Of a stretch of DNA of 64,000 bases, positions 60,676-64,000 are shown piece after piece. Below the pieces are notes generated by a model. The model did no database searches and was not told where the DNA came from. It saw only the letters and a list, made by a program, of their open reading frames with translations. Positions within the stretch are counted from its first letter, which is position 1; every line of letters begins with the position of its first letter. The position numbers were made by a program, and so were the translations under genes. Source of the DNA: Actinomadura sp. WMMA1423 (GTDB lineage: Bacteria > Actinomycetota > Actinomycetes > Streptosporangiales > Streptosporangiaceae); contig NZ_CP041244.1 in the NCBI RefSeq assembly GCF_006547145.1, forward strand, positions 6,138,001 through 6,202,000. Direction: 5' to 3'.

Positions 60676-61325
60676 TGCGTATCGTCCTGGTGGGCCCCCC
60701 GGGTGCGGGCAAGGGGACGCAGGCCCAGTTCATCGCATCTCATCTGTCGGTCCCGAAGATCTCGACAGGTGACATCTTCCGCGCCAACGTCAGTGGCGGG
60801 ACGCCGCTCGGCCGGGAGGCCAAGCAGTACATGGACCGCGGTGACCTCGTCCCGGACGAGGTCACCATCGCGATGGTGCGCGACCGGCTCGGCGAGGACG
60901 ACGCGCGCGACGGCTTCCTGCTGGACGGCTTCCCGCGCAACGTCCCGCAGGCCGAGACGTTGAAGAAGATCCTCTCCGAGTGGGACACGCGCCTCGACAT
61001 CGTGCTCGAGCTCGTCGTCGACGAGGACGAGGTCGTCCGGCGGCTGTCGGGCCGGCGCACCTGCGACAAGTGCGGCCGGATCTGGCACGTCGACTTCGAC
61101 GACAAGCAGGACGACATCTGCGACGACTGCGGCGGGCACCTGTTCCAGCGCGACGACGACAAGGAAGAGGTCGTCATGCACCGCCTGGAGGTGTACCGGC
61201 ACGATACGGCGCCGCTGGTGCAGTTCTATGCCGACGAGAACATCCTCGTCGGCATCGACGCGACGGGCCCGGTCGAAGAGGTCACCAAGCGCGCCCTCAC
61301 CGCGCTCCGCCCATTGGAGAAGTAG
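60675..61325 (+). CDS. adk: Adenylate kinase (zinc-LID type)
   Basis: A 216-residue adenylate kinase interconverting AMP, ADP and ATP. The P-loop GPPGAGKGT is at residues 7-15, and FLLDGFPRNVPQAE follows. The long LID has Cys130, Cys133, Cys149 and Cys152, a structural zinc site. GTG start overlapping the secY stop. The last codons and following bases are imperfectly repeated 35 bp further on. Confidence 0.97.
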   Translation: MRIVLVGPPGAGKGTQAQFIASHLSVPKISTGDIFRANVSGGTPLGREAKQYMDRGDLVPDEVTIAMVRDRLGEDDARDGFLLDGFPRNVPQAETLKKILSEWDTRLDIVLELVVDEDEVVRRLSGRRTCDKCGRIWHVDFDDKQDDICDDCGGHLFQRDDDKEEVVMHRLEVYRHDTAPLVQFYADENILVGIDATGPVEEVTKRALTALRPLEK

Positions 61326-61386
61326 GGCCGCCGGAGTGGCGGGCCCCGCTGGAGAAGCAGGGCCTGCCAGACGGTGGCGGGCCTGC
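61316..61386. repeat. Imperfect 35-bp duplication at the adk 3' end
   Basis: GGAGAAGTAGGGCCGCC at 61316 (covering the adk stop) and GGAGAAGCAGGGCCTGCC at 61351 begin two similar blocks, each continuing into GTGGCGGGCC or TGGCGGGCC. The rest of the gap to map (to 61550) is G/C-rich without a gene. Confidence 0.6.
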
Positions 61387-61550
61387 CGGGAAGCGGCGGG
61401 GTCCGGCGCAGAGACGCAGGCATGGGCGCGGGGCTCCGCGTCCGTACGCCCGTCCCGATACCGAAGCGCCCGACCCGGCCGCGTGAGATGGCGGCCGGGG
61501 CCGGTACGCGAGTGACCGACCCGGTGCGGGGACGGGCTGCAAGGGGAGAG

Positions 61551-62375
61551 ATGTTCAAACGTCGTAGGCTCACGATCCAGATGAAGACCGCGGAGCAGAT
61601 CGAGTCGATGCGCGCGGCGGGGCTGCTCGTCGGCCGGACGCTGGAACTGCTGCGCGAATCCGTCAAGCCCGGCATGAGCACCCTGGACCTGGACACGATC
61701 GCCGAGCGGCACATCCGCGACAACGGCGGCGTCCCCTCGTTCAAGGGCTACCACGGCTTCACCGGCACGATCTGCGCGTCGGTGAACGAGGAGATCGTGC
61801 ACGGCATCCCGCGCGCCGACAAGATCCTCCGCGACGGCGACGTCCTGTCCATCGACTGCGGCGCGATCGTGGAGGGCTGGCACGGCGACGCGGCCGTGAC
61901 GGTGCCGGTCGGCGAGATCACCGACGAGGAGCGGCGGCTGCTGGAGGTCACGGAGGAGTCCCTGTGGCACGGCCTCGCGGCCGGGCGCGCCGGGGCCCGC
62001 CTCACCGACATCTCCCACGCGATCGAGTCCCACATCCGCGCTCAGGGCCCCTACGGCATCGTCGAGGGCTACGGCGGGCACGGCATCGGCACCGAGATGC
62101 ACATGGACCCGCTGATCCCCAACCACGGGGCGCCCGGCCACGGGCCCGTCCTGGAGCCGGGGATGTGCTTCGCGGTGGAGCCGATGGTGAACCTCGGCAC
62201 GAAGGAGACCGCCGAGCTCGACGACGGCTGGACGGTCGTGACGACCGACGGGCGCACCTCGGCGCACTTCGAGCACTCGTTCGCGGTCACGCCGGACGGC
62301 CCCCGCGTCCTGACCGCGCTCGACGAGGGCCGGGAGTGGTTCGCGAAGCTCGGATCCGCGCCGCAGAATGGGTAG
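61551..62375 (+). CDS. map: Methionine aminopeptidase type I
   Basis: A 274-residue enzyme that removes N-terminal Met from new proteins. Metal ligands are Asp102, Asp113, His177, Glu210 and Glu241, with His84 near the substrate. Start MFKRRRLTIQMKTAEQI after AAGGGGAG; a longer frame upstream is non-coding. It closes the secY-adk-map group; infA, expected next in most bacteria, is absent here. Confidence 0.95.
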   Translation: MFKRRRLTIQMKTAEQIESMRAAGLLVGRTLELLRESVKPGMSTLDLDTIAERHIRDNGGVPSFKGYHGFTGTICASVNEEIVHGIPRADKILRDGDVLSIDCGAIVEGWHGDAAVTVPVGEITDEERRLLEVTEESLWHGLAAGRAGARLTDISHAIESHIRAQGPYGIVEGYGGHGIGTEMHMDPLIPNHGAPGHGPVLEPGMCFAVEPMVNLGTKETAELDDGWTVVTTDGRTSAHFEHSFAVTPDGPRVLTALDEGREWFAKLGSAPQNG

Positions 62376-62549
62376 AGGGAGCTGTCAGGGCCTGTGCCAC
62401 GGAGACGCGTCATGGCCGCGCGGCGCCGATGGCCGGGACTGACCGCCGGGATCGATGAGCAGGACCCGTGGCAGCACGGTCCCACCGCGCAGTATGGATG
62501 GAGAGGGCAGGCCCTGAAAGGCGGGCAGGCCTCGAGGAGCGGAGGAACG

Positions 62550-62996
62550 ATGGCGCCGAACCCTGAGATCCGGGCGTCGGACGCCGACCGCGACCGGGTG
62601 GCCGCGAGCCTGCGCGAGCACTGCGCCGAGGGCCGGATCACGATGGACGAGCTGCAGGAGCGGCTCGACACGGTCTACGAGGCGAAGACGCTCGGGCAGC
62701 TCCAGGAGGTCACCTCCGACCTGCCGGAGGAGGACCTCTACCAGCTCCCGGTCCCGGCGACGCAGAGCAAGGGCACCGCGTCGCCCGCGCGGCCGCCTTC
62801 CGGCGATCTCGAAAAGGGCCGCATGCGGGCGATGTGGGGCGCCTGGGCCACGGTCAGCGCGATCAACCTGGCCGTCTGGCTGGTCATCCTGGTGACGACG
62901 GGCGCGGTGTACCCGTGGTGGATCTGGGTGGCGGGCCCGTGGGGCGCCGTCCTGCTGATGCGCACGATCTTCGGCGGGCGCCAGGGCGGCTGCTGA
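62550..62996 (+). CDS. DUF1707 domain membrane protein
   Basis: A 148-residue protein. Residues 8-60 (IRASDADRDRVAASLREHCAEGRITMDELQERLDTVYEAKTLGQLQEVTSDLP) are a clear DUF1707 (SHOCT-like) domain. After a Pro/Ser linker, two membrane segments follow (about 97-118 and 121-140). The start is set by GGAGGAACG at 62541-62549. DUF1707 proteins are small actinobacterial membrane proteins of unknown function, sometimes linked to cell-envelope stress. The 174-nt gap after map holds nothing recognisable. Confidence 0.88.
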   Translation: MAPNPEIRASDADRDRVAASLREHCAEGRITMDELQERLDTVYEAKTLGQLQEVTSDLPEEDLYQLPVPATQSKGTASPARPPSGDLEKGRMRAMWGAWATVSAINLAVWLVILVTTGAVYPWWIWVAGPWGAVLLMRTIFGGRQGGC

Positions 62997-63068
62997 GGGC
63001 CCTGCCGAGGCCCCGTTGAGGGCCTCTGCGCCCCGCTCTCCCGCCCGCGGCGTCAAGGCGCGCCAGGA

Positions 63069-63884
63069 TCACTCCACGTCCATCAAGGGCCGGTAGTTCC
63101 CGGTCGGGGCGAAGTGGGTGGTGGCGGTGCCGTCGTCGCCGACGAGGTGCAGGGCGAAGCCGGCGGGCTCCCCGGTGACGGCCGCCCGGCCCCGCTGGGT
63201 GAGGTCGAGGAACAGCTGCCGGTAGGTGCTCGGGCAGGTGGTGCAGACCCGTCCCGCCAGCGACCCGACCGTCGCCCGGTGCGCGTGCCCGGAGATCACC
63301 CGCACGACCTGCGGATGCCGGGAGAGGACCGAGGCGAAGCCGGCGGGGTCGACGAACCTCAGGTCGTCGATGAACCGCATCCCGATCGGGTACGGCGGGT
63401 GGTGCGTGGCGATCACGGTCGGGGTGCCGGGCGCGGCGCTCAGCTCCCGGTCGAGCCAGGCGAGCCGCTCCTCGCTCATGTGCCCGTGGGAGTGGCCGTC
63501 GACGGTGGTGTCGCAGCACACGAGCCGAACTCCGGCCACGTCGACGGCGTACTGGAGGGGCGCCTGCGGGGCCGTCCCGGTCGCGGAGACCGCGGGATGG
63601 TCGGCGAACGCCCGGCGCAGCTCGTCGCGGTCGTCGTGGTTGCCGCACATCGGGTACACGGCCATCGGCAGCGGCGACAGCAGGGCGTGCAGCCGGGCGT
63701 ACTCGGCGAGCCGGCCGCCGTCGGCGAGGTCGCCGGTGAGGACGACGGCGTCGGGCCGCGCGGGCAGCGACAGCAGGCTCGACACGGCGGCCCGTAGCGC
63801 GCGGACCGGCCCCGAGTCGTCGTCCACCCCGCCGTGGCGTCCGGCCGCCAGGTGGATGTCGCTCAGCTGCGCGATGATCGCCAT
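63069..63884 (-). CDS. Calcineurin-like metallophosphoesterase
   Basis: A 271-residue phosphoesterase of the CpdA/Rv0805-like type. Dimetal motifs are DIH (residues 9-11), GDLAD, GNHD, the later HHPP and GHAH. Such enzymes cleave cyclic nucleotides or phospholipid-type phosphodiesters; the substrate is not determined by sequence. The ATG at 63884 follows GGGGAGGGG; a TTG three bases earlier is less likely. Convergent with the DUF1707 gene. Confidence 0.88.
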   Translation of the reverse strand: MAIIAQLSDIHLAAGRHGGVDDDSGPVRALRAAVSSLLSLPARPDAVVLTGDLADGGRLAEYARLHALLSPLPMAVYPMCGNHDDRDELRRAFADHPAVSATGTAPQAPLQYAVDVAGVRLVCCDTTVDGHSHGHMSEERLAWLDRELSAAPGTPTVIATHHPPYPIGMRFIDDLRFVDPAGFASVLSRHPQVVRVISGHAHRATVGSLAGRVCTTCPSTYRQLFLDLTQRGRAAVTGEPAGFALHLVGDDGTATTHFAPTGNYRPLMDVE

Positions 63885-64000
63885 CAATCCCCTCCCCGTA
63901 GCCCAAGCACATCACGGAACGGCACGCTCCGGGCAGCCCGGGGCGAGCGGGTGCCGGGACGATCTTCGCGTCACGGCGCCCGTACTGTCGACTCGCCCCT

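Overview
The window is about 70% G+C with strongly G/C-biased third codon positions, GTG and TTG starts, and actinobacterial versions of every housekeeping protein. The gene set (Mce transport operon, MmyB-type regulator, ECF sigma plus CU044_5270 protein, DUF1707 protein) and the placement of a complete mce operon between rplL and rpoB suggest a filamentous actinomycete of the Streptosporangiales, most likely Actinomadura or another member of the Thermomonosporaceae. The genus is an inference; 16S rRNA is not in the window.

Layout. (1) 1-1243: two tandem paralogous LppX/LprAFG-like lipoprotein genes, the first cut by the window edge. (2) 1380-2715: rplJ-rplL with a promoter, a long L10-type leader and a strong terminator. 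(3) 3012-15364: a tightly coupled mce operon (mceG ATPase, two YrbE permeases, MceA-F, two Mce-associated membrane proteins). It should form one envelope-spanning lipid importer. (4) 15365-23494: rpoB-rpoC with a clear housekeeping promoter and a 17-bp terminator stem. (5) 23495-44631: a roughly 21-kb accessory region between rpoC and rpsL. It holds minisatellites, a 75-aa protein whose ribosome binding site is buried in a long hairpin, an orphan DUF4132 protein, a frameshifted TetR gene, a divergent regulator/oxidoreductase pair, a broken NB-ARC/TPR (STAND) gene, an APH-like kinase, a flavin-fold protein, a DivIVA-motif protein, a DinB polymerase, a small secreted Cys4 protein, an ECF sigma/CU044_5270 pair, two tiny acidic genes, a probable relic of a pSAM2-type replication initiator, an Lrp regulator beside an EamA exporter and an aldo/keto reductase, and a tail-anchored protein with a prion-like Q/G/P/Y domain. 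(6) 44632-49309: the str operon rpsL-rpsG-fusA-tuf, ended by a nested 87-nt hairpin. (7) 49362-62375: S10 and spc operons, rpsJ through map. (8) 62550-64000: a DUF1707 protein and a metallophosphoesterase occupy the place where infA-rpmJ-rpsM usually follow map.

Functionally this is a transcription/translation core (RNA polymerase subunits, elongation factors, some 24 ribosomal proteins, SecY, adenylate kinase, methionine aminopeptidase) with a lipid-uptake operon and an eroding accessory island set between its conserved blocks. The most unusual items are the hairpin-gated small gene at 23782-24080, a duplicated rplP tail forming a 25-codon ORF at 54200-54277, the tail-anchored low-complexity protein at 42671-44248, and the paired palindromes and tiny acidic genes around 38.2-39.2 kb. 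No tRNA, rRNA, CRISPR array or intact mobile element was seen.
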